From Ruegeria sp. HKCCA6707 (GTDB taxonomy: Bacteria; Pseudomonadota; Alphaproteobacteria; Rhodobacterales; Rhodobacteraceae): a DNA stretch of 64,000 bases. This document shows positions 1 through 7,987 of this stretch, piece by piece. The position numbers and the translations under genes are program-made. The notes beneath the pieces were generated by a model, which had not been told where the DNA came from, made no database searches, and saw only the letters and a program-made list of their open reading frames with translations. The stretch is taken from positions 682,001 through 746,000 of the forward strand of contig NZ_WQEG01000001.1 of NCBI RefSeq assembly GCF_013033515.1, in the 5' to 3' direction. Numbering within the stretch: the first letter of the stretch is position 1; the number at the start of each line of letters is the position of its first letter.

Positions 1-934
1 TATCCGCGCCCATGTCGCGCCCGAAGTCGCGCATCAGATCATGATTGGTGTTGCGCTTGCTGCCCGCGTGGATTTGCATGGTCAGCCCATCCTCGACCGA
101 CATTTGCGCCATTTCAATCAGCATATGCCCGTAAAACCGGCGCGCGTCCTGGGTCGAGGCTTTTTGCGTCTTGAGCCGCTGATAGAGTTCATCGGGTTCA
201 TCCAGCCACTCAGTATGCACGCGCTCGATACCATGATCCGTTGCGGTGCACCCCATTTCGATGAAAAACGCACGCCGCTTGCGAAGGGCTTGCAGATATC
301 CGTCGTAGCTTCCCAGATCACAATCTGTGAGCGTTTCAAGCGCCGCAAGGTTCTGCACAAAACCGGGGTCGGCGCCGTCCAGAACTCCATCTGGTCGAAA
401 GGTTGGGATCACCCGCCCGCCCCATTCACTGCGGCGGATTTCGGCGTGGTGAGACAGGTCATCCAACGCGGAATCCGTGGTCGCCAGAACCTCAAGCCCG
501 AACTGGTCAAACAATGCCCTTGGACGAAACGCAGGGCGGGCCAGTTGGTCGGAAATCTGGTCATAGATTGCGTCAGCAGACGCCTCGGACAACGCCTCGG
601 AGATCCCCAACGTTTCACGCAGGACATAGCTGATCCAGACCCGCGACGGTGTTCCCAGAAACAGATTCCAATGCCGGGCAAAGGTACGAAACACATCGCG
701 CGGATCGGTGTTACGCCCCTCTGGTCCCACCCCAAGCTCGTGCAGCGGGACACCTTGCGAATACAGCATTCGGAACACGTAGTGATCGGGCACAACCAGC
801 AGCTCGGCCGGGTTTGGAAACGGTGCGTCAGAGGCAAACCACGCCGGGTCGCAATGGCCATGAGGCGAAACAATCGGCATATCCTTGATGCCGAGGTACA
901 GGTTTTCCGCTACCTCCCCCAAATTACCTGTCAA
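1..934 (-). CDS. uxaC: Uronate (glucuronate) isomerase, partial (C-terminus outside window)
   Basis: Uronate isomerases interconvert D-glucuronate and D-fructuronate in the cytoplasm, the first step of hexuronate breakdown. Reading the minus strand from a TTG at 934 gives 311 uninterrupted codons. An AGGAGG ribosome site lies six bases upstream, so TTG is the best start. The N-terminal metal-binding HxH motif is seen as SPHGHCDP near residue 26, followed by the family segment VVPDHYVFRMLYSQGV. The C-terminal third, which carries the remaining metal ligands, is cut off by the window edge. The gene diverges from the oxidoreductase/uxuA operon across about 100 bp. The family call is firm; the exact substrate is inferred from uxuA next door. 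Confidence 0.88.
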   Translation of the reverse strand, partial: MTGNLGEVAENLYLGIKDMPIVSPHGHCDPAWFASDAPFPNPAELLVVPDHYVFRMLYSQGVPLHELGVGPEGRNTDPRDVFRTFARHWNLFLGTPSRVWISYVLRETLGISEALSEASADAIYDQISDQLARPAFRPRALFDQFGLEVLATTDSALDDLSHHAEIRRSEWGGRVIPTFRPDGVLDGADPGFVQNLAALETLTDCDLGSYDGYLQALRKRRAFFIEMGCTATDHGIERVHTEWLDEPDELYQRLKTQKASTQDARRFYGHMLIEMAQMSVEDGLTMQIHAGSKRNTNHDLMRDFGRDMGAD

Positions 935-1036
935 TTCAGCCTCCTAAACAGAAATTCTCACCTGCCAGCATAGTTTTTTTGGTTGCATCTTTCATCAACA
1001 AAACCCCACATTGAAACCAAGTTTTTGGGGGGCTCT
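935..1036. promoter_or_regulatory. Divergent promoter region between uxaC and the oxidoreductase/uxuA operon
   Basis: This 102-bp gap separates two divergent hexuronate transcription units and must hold both promoters. An imperfect inverted repeat, GGTTG with CAAC about ten bases further on (roughly 970-990), is a possible operator. No regulator gene lies beside it in the window. The site is a weak visual call. Confidence 0.35.
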
Positions 1037-2053
1037 ATGAACATCGCATTGATCGGCTTGGGAATGGTCGCCGGCACGCATGTCGCTGCGATAAAAGCGT
1101 CCGATCAAGACCTTGCTCTTGCGGGCGTTTTGGGGCGCAATCCCGAACGCACCGCAGAGTTCGCCCGCCGGAATGGCACGCGGGCATTCGGCTCAGTTGA
1201 GGATATCGCAAACGACCCTGACATCGATTTCGCCATCGTCGCAACGCCCCCCGATCAGCGCAAAGAATTGGTCGGGATACTGTCCGCTGCCGGAAAACCA
1301 ATTCTTATGGAAAAACCCGTTGAACGGACACTGAAGACTGCGACAGAAATCGTTGAAACCTGCGAAGTATCAGGCGTTCCGCTGGGCATCGTGTTTCAAC
1401 ATCGCGCCCGCGCTGCCTCGCAAGCGTTGAAGCAGGTGTTGGAGACAGGCGCTTTGGGCACGATTGCCACGGTCGATATCCGTGTCCCGTGGTGGCGGGA
1501 TCAAAGCTATTATGACGAACCGGGGCGCGGCACCTATGCCCGCGATGGTGGTGGGGTCATGATCTCGCAAGCCATACATACGCTGGATCTTGCGATGTGG
1601 CTGCTGGGGCCCATAACAAACCTCCAGGCAATGATGCGAACAACGCCCTTGCATGATCTTGAGGCCGAAGACTGGGCCGGTACCCTGTTTGAGATGGAAA
1701 ACGGAGCGGTCGGGACGTTGATGGCCACAACTGCTGACTTTCCCGGTGCCGCCGAAACCATCACCATTCAGGGCACACGCGCCAAGGCCCATCTGGGATC
1801 GGGCGTTCTCACGGTGACCTCTCTGGATGGCACCGAAACCAAAACCGGCGAAACCGCCTCAACCGGCGGGGGCGCCGACCCTATGGCGTTTACACATGCG
1901 TGGCATCAGTCGGTCATCGAGGATTTTGCCGCAGCCATACGCTCTGGCACACCGCCCATGGCCACCGGTCGCAGTGCCCTGCGCACCCATGCGGTGATCG
2001 ATGCAATGCAATCCGCCAATCAAAGCGGCCAGATAACACGAGTTACCCAATGA
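1037..2053 (+). CDS. Gfo/Idh/MocA family oxidoreductase 1
   Basis: This is a 338-residue NAD(P)-dependent sugar dehydrogenase of the Gfo/Idh/MocA family, probably cytoplasmic. The N-terminal Rossmann motif is GLGMVAGTH, and the cofactor and catalytic EKP motif appears as MEKPVERT near residue 95. The C-terminal substrate domain has the usual SQAIHTLDLAMWLLG histidine/aspartate segment. The ATG at 1037 was chosen because the Rossmann strand begins immediately after it and a G-rich stretch precedes it; the open frame extends upstream to 983. It is the first gene of a four-gene operon ending in uxuA and shares a 4-base ATGA overlap with the next gene. It is a candidate for the fructuronate reductase step, since no uxuB is present in the window. 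Confidence 0.9.
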   Translation: MNIALIGLGMVAGTHVAAIKASDQDLALAGVLGRNPERTAEFARRNGTRAFGSVEDIANDPDIDFAIVATPPDQRKELVGILSAAGKPILMEKPVERTLKTATEIVETCEVSGVPLGIVFQHRARAASQALKQVLETGALGTIATVDIRVPWWRDQSYYDEPGRGTYARDGGGVMISQAIHTLDLAMWLLGPITNLQAMMRTTPLHDLEAEDWAGTLFEMENGAVGTLMATTADFPGAAETITIQGTRAKAHLGSGVLTVTSLDGTETKTGETASTGGGADPMAFTHAWHQSVIEDFAAAIRSGTPPMATGRSALRTHAVIDAMQSANQSGQITRVTQ

Positions 2054-3051
2054 GTTTGACCTGCGTCGCCATCGGACTGGACCACCGCCACATCTATGGC
2101 ATGACCGAAAACATGCGCAAAGTGGGCGTCGATTGCGTCGGCTATTGGACAGAGGGCACGCCGGAAACGCTGCCGGGATATGTGAAACGCTTTCCCGATA
2201 TCCCTCGCCTCGACACTTTGGAGGACGCTCTGAACAGCGGCGCGGACCTTGCCTTGATCTCTGCGGTTCCGGCGGATCGGGCCAGATTGACGGTGCAGGC
2301 CATGCAACACGGCATGGATGTCATGAGCGACAAACCGGGCTGCACCACGCTTGCCCAACTCGACCAGATCAAGACAGCGGTTGCCGACACAGGCCGGATC
2401 TGGTCAGTGAATTTTTCCGAACGATTTGAAACACCTGTCAGCACGCGTGCAAGTGAATTGGTTGCTGCAGGGGCTATTGGCAAGGTCGTCCAAACTATCG
2501 GCATGGGCCCTCATCGCCTGAACCGCGCGACCCGGCCCGAGTGGTTTTTTCAGCGCGAACGATATGGGGGCATTTTGGCGGATATCGCCTCGCATCAGAT
2601 CGACCAGTTCCTGCATTACACCGGATCTGACAGCGCCCAGATCACGAATGCATTTGTCGCGAACTATGCCAATCCGGGCGATCCCGGCTTGCAGGATTTT
2701 GGTGAGGTCAGTCTGCGCAGTGATCAGGGCACCGGATACATCCGCGTGGATTGGTATACGCCGGATGCTCTGCCCAACTGGGGGGATGGGCGGCTGACGA
2801 TATTGGGCACCGAAGGCTATGTCGAGCTGCGGAAATACGTCGATGTGGGCGGCGCTGAGGGTACCGACCATCTGATCCTGGTCAATGGCGAGACATGCCA
2901 AAAGATCGACGCTTCGGATGCGGGCCTGCCCTATTTCGCGCGTCTGGCCGACGATATCCGCAACCGCACCGAAACGGCGATGACCCAAACCCATTGCTTT
3001 ACCGTCATGGAACTGGCCTTGCGGGCGCAGGAAATGGCGGAAGCTCGATGA
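2050..3051 (+). CDS. Gfo/Idh/MocA family oxidoreductase 2 (divergent)
   Basis: This is a 333-residue member of the Gfo/Idh/MocA family. The N-terminus (CVAIGLDHRHIYG) lacks the standard GxGxxG dinucleotide signature, and the usual EKP is changed to DKP (MSDKPGCTT near residue 97). The C-terminal domain keeps the family histidine and aspartate (ILADIASHQIDQFLHYTG). The start at 2050 overlaps the preceding stop in the form ATGA, showing translational coupling. With the altered cofactor-binding motif it may bind the dinucleotide differently or act as a partner of a neighbouring dehydrogenase; this is inference. Confidence 0.85.
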   Translation: MSLTCVAIGLDHRHIYGMTENMRKVGVDCVGYWTEGTPETLPGYVKRFPDIPRLDTLEDALNSGADLALISAVPADRARLTVQAMQHGMDVMSDKPGCTTLAQLDQIKTAVADTGRIWSVNFSERFETPVSTRASELVAAGAIGKVVQTIGMGPHRLNRATRPEWFFQRERYGGILADIASHQIDQFLHYTGSDSAQITNAFVANYANPGDPGLQDFGEVSLRSDQGTGYIRVDWYTPDALPNWGDGRLTILGTEGYVELRKYVDVGGAEGTDHLILVNGETCQKIDASDAGLPYFARLADDIRNRTETAMTQTHCFTVMELALRAQEMAEAR

Positions 3052-4100
3052 TCAACGTCGCAATCCTCGGCGCCGGGATCGGGGCGCAGCATCTGGACGC
3101 CTTGGAACTGCTGAGCGACACGTTTCGCGTGAGTGCGGTGGTCGACAAGGACACAGCGCGCATTGAAGAGATCCGAGGAGTTTCAGGTTTTCGGGCCGTG
3201 TCCGACATTCAGGACGTCCTTGATGATCCGACCATCGACCTTATCGATATCTGCCTGCCACCGCATCTGCACGTCCCGATCACTCTGGCGGCGCTTGCTG
3301 CTGGCAAACACGTCGTCTGCGAGAAACCTCTGGCCACCTCGATGCGCGAGGTGCAGCAGATCATCGACGCCTCGGAAAAGGCGCGCAGGCACGTTTTCCC
3401 TGTGTTTCAATACCGTTGGGGGCCGTCCCTCGCGCAGCTGAGACACCTGCAAAGCAGCGGTCTGACAGGCGCCGTTCAGACCGCCGCGCTTGAAACGCAC
3501 TGGTCCCGGGGGGCCGACTATTATGCCGTACCATGGCGTGGAACATGGGCAGGCGAACGCGGCGGCGCGGTGCTGGGGCACGCGATCCACAACCATGATT
3601 TGCTGACCCATATCGCAGGCGAAGTTGCGTCGCTTTCGGCGATGACCACCACGCGCGTGAACCCGATCGAAACCGAGGACTGCGCCACCATTTGCTTTCA
3701 GATGGCCTCTGGCGCGTTATGCACCAGCAATATCACCCTGGGGGCCGCCAAGGATGAGACCCGCTTGCGGATCGTTTTTGAGCATCTGACAGCCACATCC
3801 GGCACAGAACCTTACGCGCCGGGGCAACCGCCCTGGAGCTTTGTCGCCCGGAACCCCGAAGATCAAGCCAAGATTGATGCGGCCTTGGCCAGCTGCGCGC
3901 CAGAACCTGTTGGTTTTGAAGGTTTTTTTACCGAGCTCGGCAAAGCCCTGCAAACCGAGCCAAACGCGGCGGTCAGCCTTGCCGAAGGCGCGGCCTCAGT
4001 TGGTCTGGTCACGGCAATCTATCACGCCGCCCGAACGGGTCAGCGCGTGGACCTGCCCATCAAACCCGACCACCCACTGTATGAAGGATGGCAGCCATGA
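3048..4100 (+). CDS. Gfo/Idh/MocA family oxidoreductase 3
   Basis: This is a 350-residue dehydrogenase with a complete family signature. It has Rossmann GAGIGAQHL at the N-terminus, CEKPLATSM near residue 96, and the GHAIHNHDLLTHIAGE segment in the C-terminal alpha/beta domain. It starts at 3048 with ATGA overlap of the previous gene and overlaps uxuA the same way, so the four genes are tightly coupled. The substrate is probably a uronate, a uronic acid derivative or a related sugar acid. Having three paralogues in one hexuronate operon suggests that several sugars feed into mannonate or 2-keto-3-deoxygluconate. Confidence 0.9.
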   Translation: MINVAILGAGIGAQHLDALELLSDTFRVSAVVDKDTARIEEIRGVSGFRAVSDIQDVLDDPTIDLIDICLPPHLHVPITLAALAAGKHVVCEKPLATSMREVQQIIDASEKARRHVFPVFQYRWGPSLAQLRHLQSSGLTGAVQTAALETHWSRGADYYAVPWRGTWAGERGGAVLGHAIHNHDLLTHIAGEVASLSAMTTTRVNPIETEDCATICFQMASGALCTSNITLGAAKDETRLRIVFEHLTATSGTEPYAPGQPPWSFVARNPEDQAKIDAALASCAPEPVGFEGFFTELGKALQTEPNAAVSLAEGAASVGLVTAIYHAARTGQRVDLPIKPDHPLYEGWQP

Positions 4101-5278
4101 AACAATGCTGGCGCTGGTTCGGACCTCAGGACCCCATAGCCCTGGCCGATCTGCATCAAGTCGGGGTTGAAGGTATCGTTACGGCCCTTCATCACATCCC
4201 ACCGGGTCAGGCCTGGGACAAAGGCTCAATCGCGGAACGGCAATCGCTGCTCGCCACCGCAGGTTATGGTTGGGATGTCGTTGAAAGCTTGCCAGTGTCC
4301 GAGGCCATCAAGACGCAATCCGCTGATATGGCTGCGCATATCGACGCCTACAGGTCCAGTCTCAGGGCTCTGGCCGCCTGCGGGATCAAGGTGGTGTGTT
4401 ACAACTTCATGCCGATCTTGGATTGGACACGGACAGCCCTGCGCGCACCACAACCACATGGTGGTGCGGCCATGTTGTTTGACCTGACCGATTTCGCGGT
4501 TTTCGACATCCATATTCTACAGCGCGCGGGTGCGGTCGAAGACTATTCGGATGCGGTACAAGCCACTGCCAAAACACGACTTTCGGCCATGCCGGACACG
4601 TCGAAAGCGCAGCTCCAACATAATATCACCGCCGGGCTGCCTGGCGCCAATGATCAATGGAGCGTCGAGGACGTCCGCGCATTGCTGAGCACCTATTCCC
4701 ACATAGATGCCGACCGGTTGCGCGCCAACCTGATCGATTTCCTGTCTGAGGTCGCACCCCTTGCGCAAGAACTTGGCCTCCGCCTGTGCTGTCACCCTGA
4801 CGACCCGCCCTTCTCCCTGCTCGGTCTGCCGCGCGTCATGTCAAGCAGCGACGACTATGCCGCGGTGCTTGAGGCGGTTGACCTGTCTGCGAACGGCGCG
4901 ACGCTGTGCACCGGATCGCTTGGGGTTGCAGCCGATTTCGACGGCCCGGAGTTTGTGCGCAGGCATGGCAACCGCATCCACTTTGTGCATCTGCGCAACA
5001 CAAAACGCATCGAAGGAGCAGACAGGCAGAAACCGGATTTCTTCGAAGCAGCGCATCTTGAAGGCGATACCGATATGGTCGGTACCATCCGCGCGCTGAT
5101 GGCCGAGCAGAACCGCCGAAAGGCCCACGGACGTGACGACTGGCAAATCCCTATGCGCCCGGATCATGGGCAAGAACTGCTGGGAGATCTGGGGGGGCAT
5201 AGCACGCCGGGTTACCCGCTCATTGGCCGGATGCGCGGGCTGGCCGAGCTGCGCGGCGTGATGGCGGCTTTTGCTTGA
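4097..5278 (+). CDS. uxuA: Mannonate dehydratase
   Basis: UxuA removes water from D-mannonate to give 2-keto-3-deoxy-D-gluconate, using a divalent metal in a TIM-barrel fold. The 393-residue product matches the usual family length. Characteristic motifs are present: RWFGPQDP at the N-terminus, CCHPDDPP in the middle, FVHLRNTKR, and RPDHGQELLGD near the C-terminus, which together provide the metal ligands. The start at 4097 overlaps the preceding stop by ATGA. It closes the hexuronate operon and is the strongest functional anchor for this region. Confidence 0.96.
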   Translation: MKQCWRWFGPQDPIALADLHQVGVEGIVTALHHIPPGQAWDKGSIAERQSLLATAGYGWDVVESLPVSEAIKTQSADMAAHIDAYRSSLRALAACGIKVVCYNFMPILDWTRTALRAPQPHGGAAMLFDLTDFAVFDIHILQRAGAVEDYSDAVQATAKTRLSAMPDTSKAQLQHNITAGLPGANDQWSVEDVRALLSTYSHIDADRLRANLIDFLSEVAPLAQELGLRLCCHPDDPPFSLLGLPRVMSSSDDYAAVLEAVDLSANGATLCTGSLGVAADFDGPEFVRRHGNRIHFVHLRNTKRIEGADRQKPDFFEAAHLEGDTDMVGTIRALMAEQNRRKAHGRDDWQIPMRPDHGQELLGDLGGHSTPGYPLIGRMRGLAELRGVMAAFA

Positions 5279-5300
5279 CGACAGCAAGAGCACATCAGCA

Positions 5301-5327
5301 GCTGTCAGACGAATTCGAACCAGTCTC
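5301..5327. repeat. Two-copy intergenic repeat, copy A
   Basis: GCTGTCAG followed by ACGAATTCGAACCAGTCTC lies just after uxuA and recurs at 46513-46538 with only one base deleted. Both copies sit in untranslated DNA after a catabolic operon. The core CGAATTCGAACCAGTCTC is an 18-base exact match, which is unlikely by chance in 64 kb. Function unknown. Confidence 0.6.
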
Positions 5328-5413
5328 GACCGAGTCAGAATAGTTGCCCGTTAGGCAGCGCCAAGTTAGCGCCAATCGGTGCGAACGGCGCTGCCGAAGA
5401 ACAGATTATGGCT

Positions 5414-5893
5414 TTACGCACAGCATGTTGCAGCAGCCTTGGTCGAACCGCAACAACCCGAGGTCGCCGACGGCACCAACGCGCTACGTTGCGCTGGCTT
5501 ACATAGCGCTCGTGCGTCATGAAGTTGGATTACGACGGCGTTTCCATAAGGTTCTGGGGCATCCATCGTCTTGAGATTCAAACCTATATTGTCGGGGGAA
5601 AACTCAACGTGCAGAGAGGCGTGGGAGAGTTCAGGAATGCTCTTAAGGCTTTTCGAAACGATGGCGCTGAATTTCCCAACACTCATATGGCTGTCACCGG
5701 CCCCATCCAGAAGCTGAAGCCGAGCTTCGTCCCAAGTTTCAATGTTGCCGCCACAGTCGATCCCTTTTGACGAGGAATGGCGAAGCTCGGTTACGTGATA
5801 GCCTGCCCCTATTTCGCGACCGTCGGACATGAAAACGAGTTTTGCGTCGGGGTCGCAGGATTTCAGAGCAGACAGCAAGGTAGAGAAGTTCAT
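5414..5893 (-). CDS. DUF6428 family protein with cysteine-pair tail
   Basis: This is a 159-residue protein that I assign to the DUF6428 family from its N-terminal pattern (MNFSTLLSALKSCDPDAKLVF, then GYHVTELRHSS). Its function is unknown. The start at 5893 is preceded by an AGGCT ribosome site; an in-frame ATG at 5908 is the alternative. The C-terminus ends in CCG-x7-CC, the same cysteine-pair pattern and spacing as the tail of the divergent ArsR repressor. This suggests the protein binds the same metal or metalloid (inference). It is transcribed away from arsR across about 75 bp that carries two inverted repeats. Confidence 0.8.
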   Translation of the reverse strand: MNFSTLLSALKSCDPDAKLVFMSDGREIGAGYHVTELRHSSSKGIDCGGNIETWDEARLQLLDGAGDSHMSVGKFSAIVSKSLKSIPELSHASLHVEFSPDNIGLNLKTMDAPEPYGNAVVIQLHDARALCKPAQRSALVPSATSGCCGSTKAAATCCA

Positions 5894-5906
5894 TTCAGAG
5901 CCTTTC

Positions 5907-5926
5907 ATTTCAATGATTCTTGAAAT
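5907..5926. promoter_or_regulatory. Inverted-repeat operator 1 (ArsR-type)
   Basis: ATTTCAA, six spacer bases, TTGAAAT: a perfect 7-bp inverted repeat between the DUF6428 gene and arsR. The identical arms and spacer length recur at 5949-5968, exactly 42 bp away or about four helical turns. It is the likely binding site of the adjacent ArsR dimer. Confidence 0.75.
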
Positions 5927-5948
5927 ATATTGCACCTTGAGCGTTATC

Positions 5949-5968
5949 ATTTCAAGAGGCTTTGAAAT
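5949..5968. promoter_or_regulatory. Inverted-repeat operator 2 (ArsR-type)
   Basis: This is a second ATTTCAA-N6-TTGAAAT site ending directly against the arsR start codon at 5969. Repressor bound here would cover the arsR translation start region, which fits autoregulation. Confidence 0.75.
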
Positions 5969-6280
5969 ATGGATGAGAATACGGCGGCAACGATGTTTCA
6001 GGCGTTGTCCAACGCAGATCGGCTGAAGGTTATCAAAGCTCTGGTGATCGCGGGTCCTGGCGGGATGAGTGCCGGGGAAATCGCAGAAAATGTCGGGGCA
6101 AGCCCGTCGCGTGCATCCTTTCACCTATCGGCACTGGCCGAAGCGGGATTTGTGCAAAGCGAAAGGCAAAGCCGAAGCATCCGTTACTTTGTTGATTTCG
6201 AAGCCATCGGGTCGCTGCTGTCATTCCTGATGAACGATTGTTGTGGCGGCAATGCTCAGCTGAAATCCTGTTGTCGGTGA
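5969..6280 (+). CDS. ArsR family metalloregulator
   Basis: This is a 103-residue winged-helix repressor. The helix-turn-helix region reads GEIAENVGASPSRASFHLSALAEAG, typical of ArsR/SmtB proteins that release DNA on binding metals or metalloids. The C-terminal tail contains CCGGNAQLKSCC, two adjacent cysteine pairs separated by eight residues, a plausible soft-metal or arsenite site. Two perfect inverted repeats lie immediately upstream, the second abutting the ATG, so autoregulation and control of the divergent DUF6428 gene are likely. The inducer is not shown by the sequence. Confidence 0.92.
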   Translation: MDENTAATMFQALSNADRLKVIKALVIAGPGGMSAGEIAENVGASPSRASFHLSALAEAGFVQSERQSRSIRYFVDFEAIGSLLSFLMNDCCGGNAQLKSCCR

Positions 6281-6433
6281 CGGTATGGACCCGAATTGCA
6301 GCGGTAAAGGACGAAGCCATCATGCTTTGAGGCAAAGATTCCGCCCAATTCACTTTGACCACAAGAACCGGATATTTCCGAGCTGAAGGACCGTGTTTTT
6401 TGCTCGCACATGAACAATGTGGAGCAAAAAGAC

Positions 6434-7195
6434 ATGCAACTCAAAGACAAGACCGTAATCATCGCCGGAGCCAGCAGCGGTATCGGCGCGGCCGCCGCGC
6501 TTTTGTTTGCCAAGGAAGGGGCAAACCTTGTGCTGGGTGCGCGGCGCGAAAAAGAGCTGATGTCGATAATGGGTCAGATCAATCAAAGCGGAGGGCGCGC
6601 AATATGCCTTGCCGGTGATGTGGGCGACGAGAGCTATGCAAAAATACTGGTCGAAATGGCTGAGAATACTTATGGCGATCTCAACGCGGCTTTGAACAAT
6701 GCTGGAGCTATGGGAGACGCTGTGCCGATCCCCGATATGAGTTCGGACAATTGGGATGCGGTTGTGAAAACCAACCTCACCAGCGCCTTCTACGCCGCCA
6801 AACACCAGATCCCGGCCATGAAGCGCAGCGGTGGTGGGTCGATCATCTTTACCTCAAGCTTTGTTGGTCACACAGCGGCCTTTCCCGGCATGGGGGCCTA
6901 TGCAGCCAGCAAATCCGGGCTGATCGGTCTGGCACAGGTCTTGGCGACGGAACATGGATCCGAAGGCATTCGGGCCAATACGCTCCTGCCCGGGGGTACC
7001 AAAACCGCGATGGCGGGTGACTGGGACACGAACGAAGACCTTAAGGGCTTTTACGAGTCAATCCACGCGCTCAAACGCATGGCCGAACCCGAAGAGATTG
7101 CCAAAGCCGCGTTATTCCTGGCTTCGGACGACTCGAGCTTTGTTACCGGCAGCGCGATGATCGTGGATGGCGGCAATTCGATCAACAAAGTCTGA
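6434..7195 (+). CDS. SDR family NAD(P)-dependent oxidoreductase
   Basis: This is a classical short-chain dehydrogenase of 253 residues. It shows the cofactor motif GASSGIG near residue 12, NNAGA, the catalytic serine in FTSSF, and the YxxxK pair in YAASKSG; the C-terminus VTGSAMIVDGG is typical of glucose-dehydrogenase-like SDRs. The ATG at 6434 has a GGAG ribosome site nine bases upstream, better placed than the ATG at 6410. It lies about 150 bp after arsR and 80 bp before alkB and could belong to either neighbourhood. The substrate cannot be read from the sequence. Confidence 0.9.
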   Translation: MQLKDKTVIIAGASSGIGAAAALLFAKEGANLVLGARREKELMSIMGQINQSGGRAICLAGDVGDESYAKILVEMAENTYGDLNAALNNAGAMGDAVPIPDMSSDNWDAVVKTNLTSAFYAAKHQIPAMKRSGGGSIIFTSSFVGHTAAFPGMGAYAASKSGLIGLAQVLATEHGSEGIRANTLLPGGTKTAMAGDWDTNEDLKGFYESIHALKRMAEPEEIAKAALFLASDDSSFVTGSAMIVDGGNSINKV

Positions 7196-7201
7196 GTGAG
7201 C

Positions 7202-7214
7202 TTAATGCGCAAGA
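7202..7214 (+). promoter_or_regulatory. Ada-box-like sequence upstream of alkB
   Basis: TTAATGCGCAAGA, about 60 bp before alkB, differs at one position from the TTAAAGCGCAAGA core of the Escherichia coli ada promoter, which methylated Ada recognises. Because ada is encoded two kilobases downstream in the same operon, a methyl-Ada-activated promoter is a reasonable inference. Confidence 0.45.
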
Positions 7215-7274
7215 AACGGGCTGCTTGGCGGTCCGTTTCACCGCATTTCTGAAAGAACCAAAAGGAGATGGACA

Positions 7275-7916
7275 ATGCACGCGGATTTGTTTGCCGAATT
7301 GAATGACGCGCAGCAGCTTCCAGAGGGGGCGTCGTTTTTGCCCGGTTTTGCGCTCCCCTTTGTTGGGGAATTGGCCCGCGCCTTGGAACAAATCACCCAA
7401 CAGGCACCCTTTCGTAAAATGATCACGCCGGGCGGCAATCAAATGTCCGTTGCGATGACCAACTGCGGTGACTTTGGCTGGATCAGCAGCCGGAACGGCT
7501 ATGAATATCTTGGCCAAGATCCGGTCACGGGACATCCTTGGCCATCTATGCCGGACGTTTTCATGGCGCTGGCGCTCGATGCGGCGGCGAAAGCGGGGTA
7601 TCCGTTCTTTGCGCCAGACGCCTGTCTGATCAACCGCTACGAGCCGGGCTCGCGGCTTTCCTTGCATCAGGACAAGAACGAGCACGACTTTTCACAGCCC
7701 ATCGTATCGGTGTCGCTGGGTCTTCCTGCAACATTCGAATTTGGAGGGAAGAAACGTCGAGATCCCGTGCGATTGATCTCGGTCCAGCATGGCGACGTGC
7801 TGGTTTGGGGCGGGCCATCACGGTTGTTCTACCACGGGGTGCGGACACTTCGCGCAGGTGTGCATCCCGATCTGGGTGCACAACGCATCAACCTTACATT
7901 CCGCCGCTCACATTGA
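7275..7916 (+). CDS. alkB: DNA oxidative demethylase AlkB
   Basis: AlkB is an Fe(II)/2-oxoglutarate dioxygenase that removes methyl groups from 1-methyladenine and 3-methylcytosine in DNA and RNA. The 213-residue product has the ligand HxD in SLHQDKNEHD, the distal histidine in LFYHGVRTL, and the 2-oxoglutarate-binding arginines in RINLTFRRS near the C-terminus. The substrate loop (NQMSVAMTNCGDFGW) is also typical. The ATG at 7275 follows a good AAAGGAG site. It heads a three-gene alkylation-repair operon with ada and another 2OG oxygenase. Confidence 0.96.
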   Translation: MHADLFAELNDAQQLPEGASFLPGFALPFVGELARALEQITQQAPFRKMITPGGNQMSVAMTNCGDFGWISSRNGYEYLGQDPVTGHPWPSMPDVFMALALDAAAKAGYPFFAPDACLINRYEPGSRLSLHQDKNEHDFSQPIVSVSLGLPATFEFGGKKRRDPVRLISVQHGDVLVWGGPSRLFYHGVRTLRAGVHPDLGAQRINLTFRRSH

Positions 7917-7987
7917 TCGCAAAAATCGGAGTTTCTGAGCCGAGTGTTCCGGCGACCATTCAACGACGCTTTTTCAAGGAGGATATC

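Noticed and set aside
41-973. Plus-strand open frame of 310 codons at the window start
   Set aside because: It is the antisense shadow of the uronate isomerase gene read from TTG 934 on the minus strand, which has family motifs and a strong ribosome site.
5301-5327. Possible tRNA 3' end because the reverse strand contains GGTTCGAATTC
   Set aside because: The flanks do not form a T-stem, acceptor stem or anticodon arm, and copy B also lacks them.
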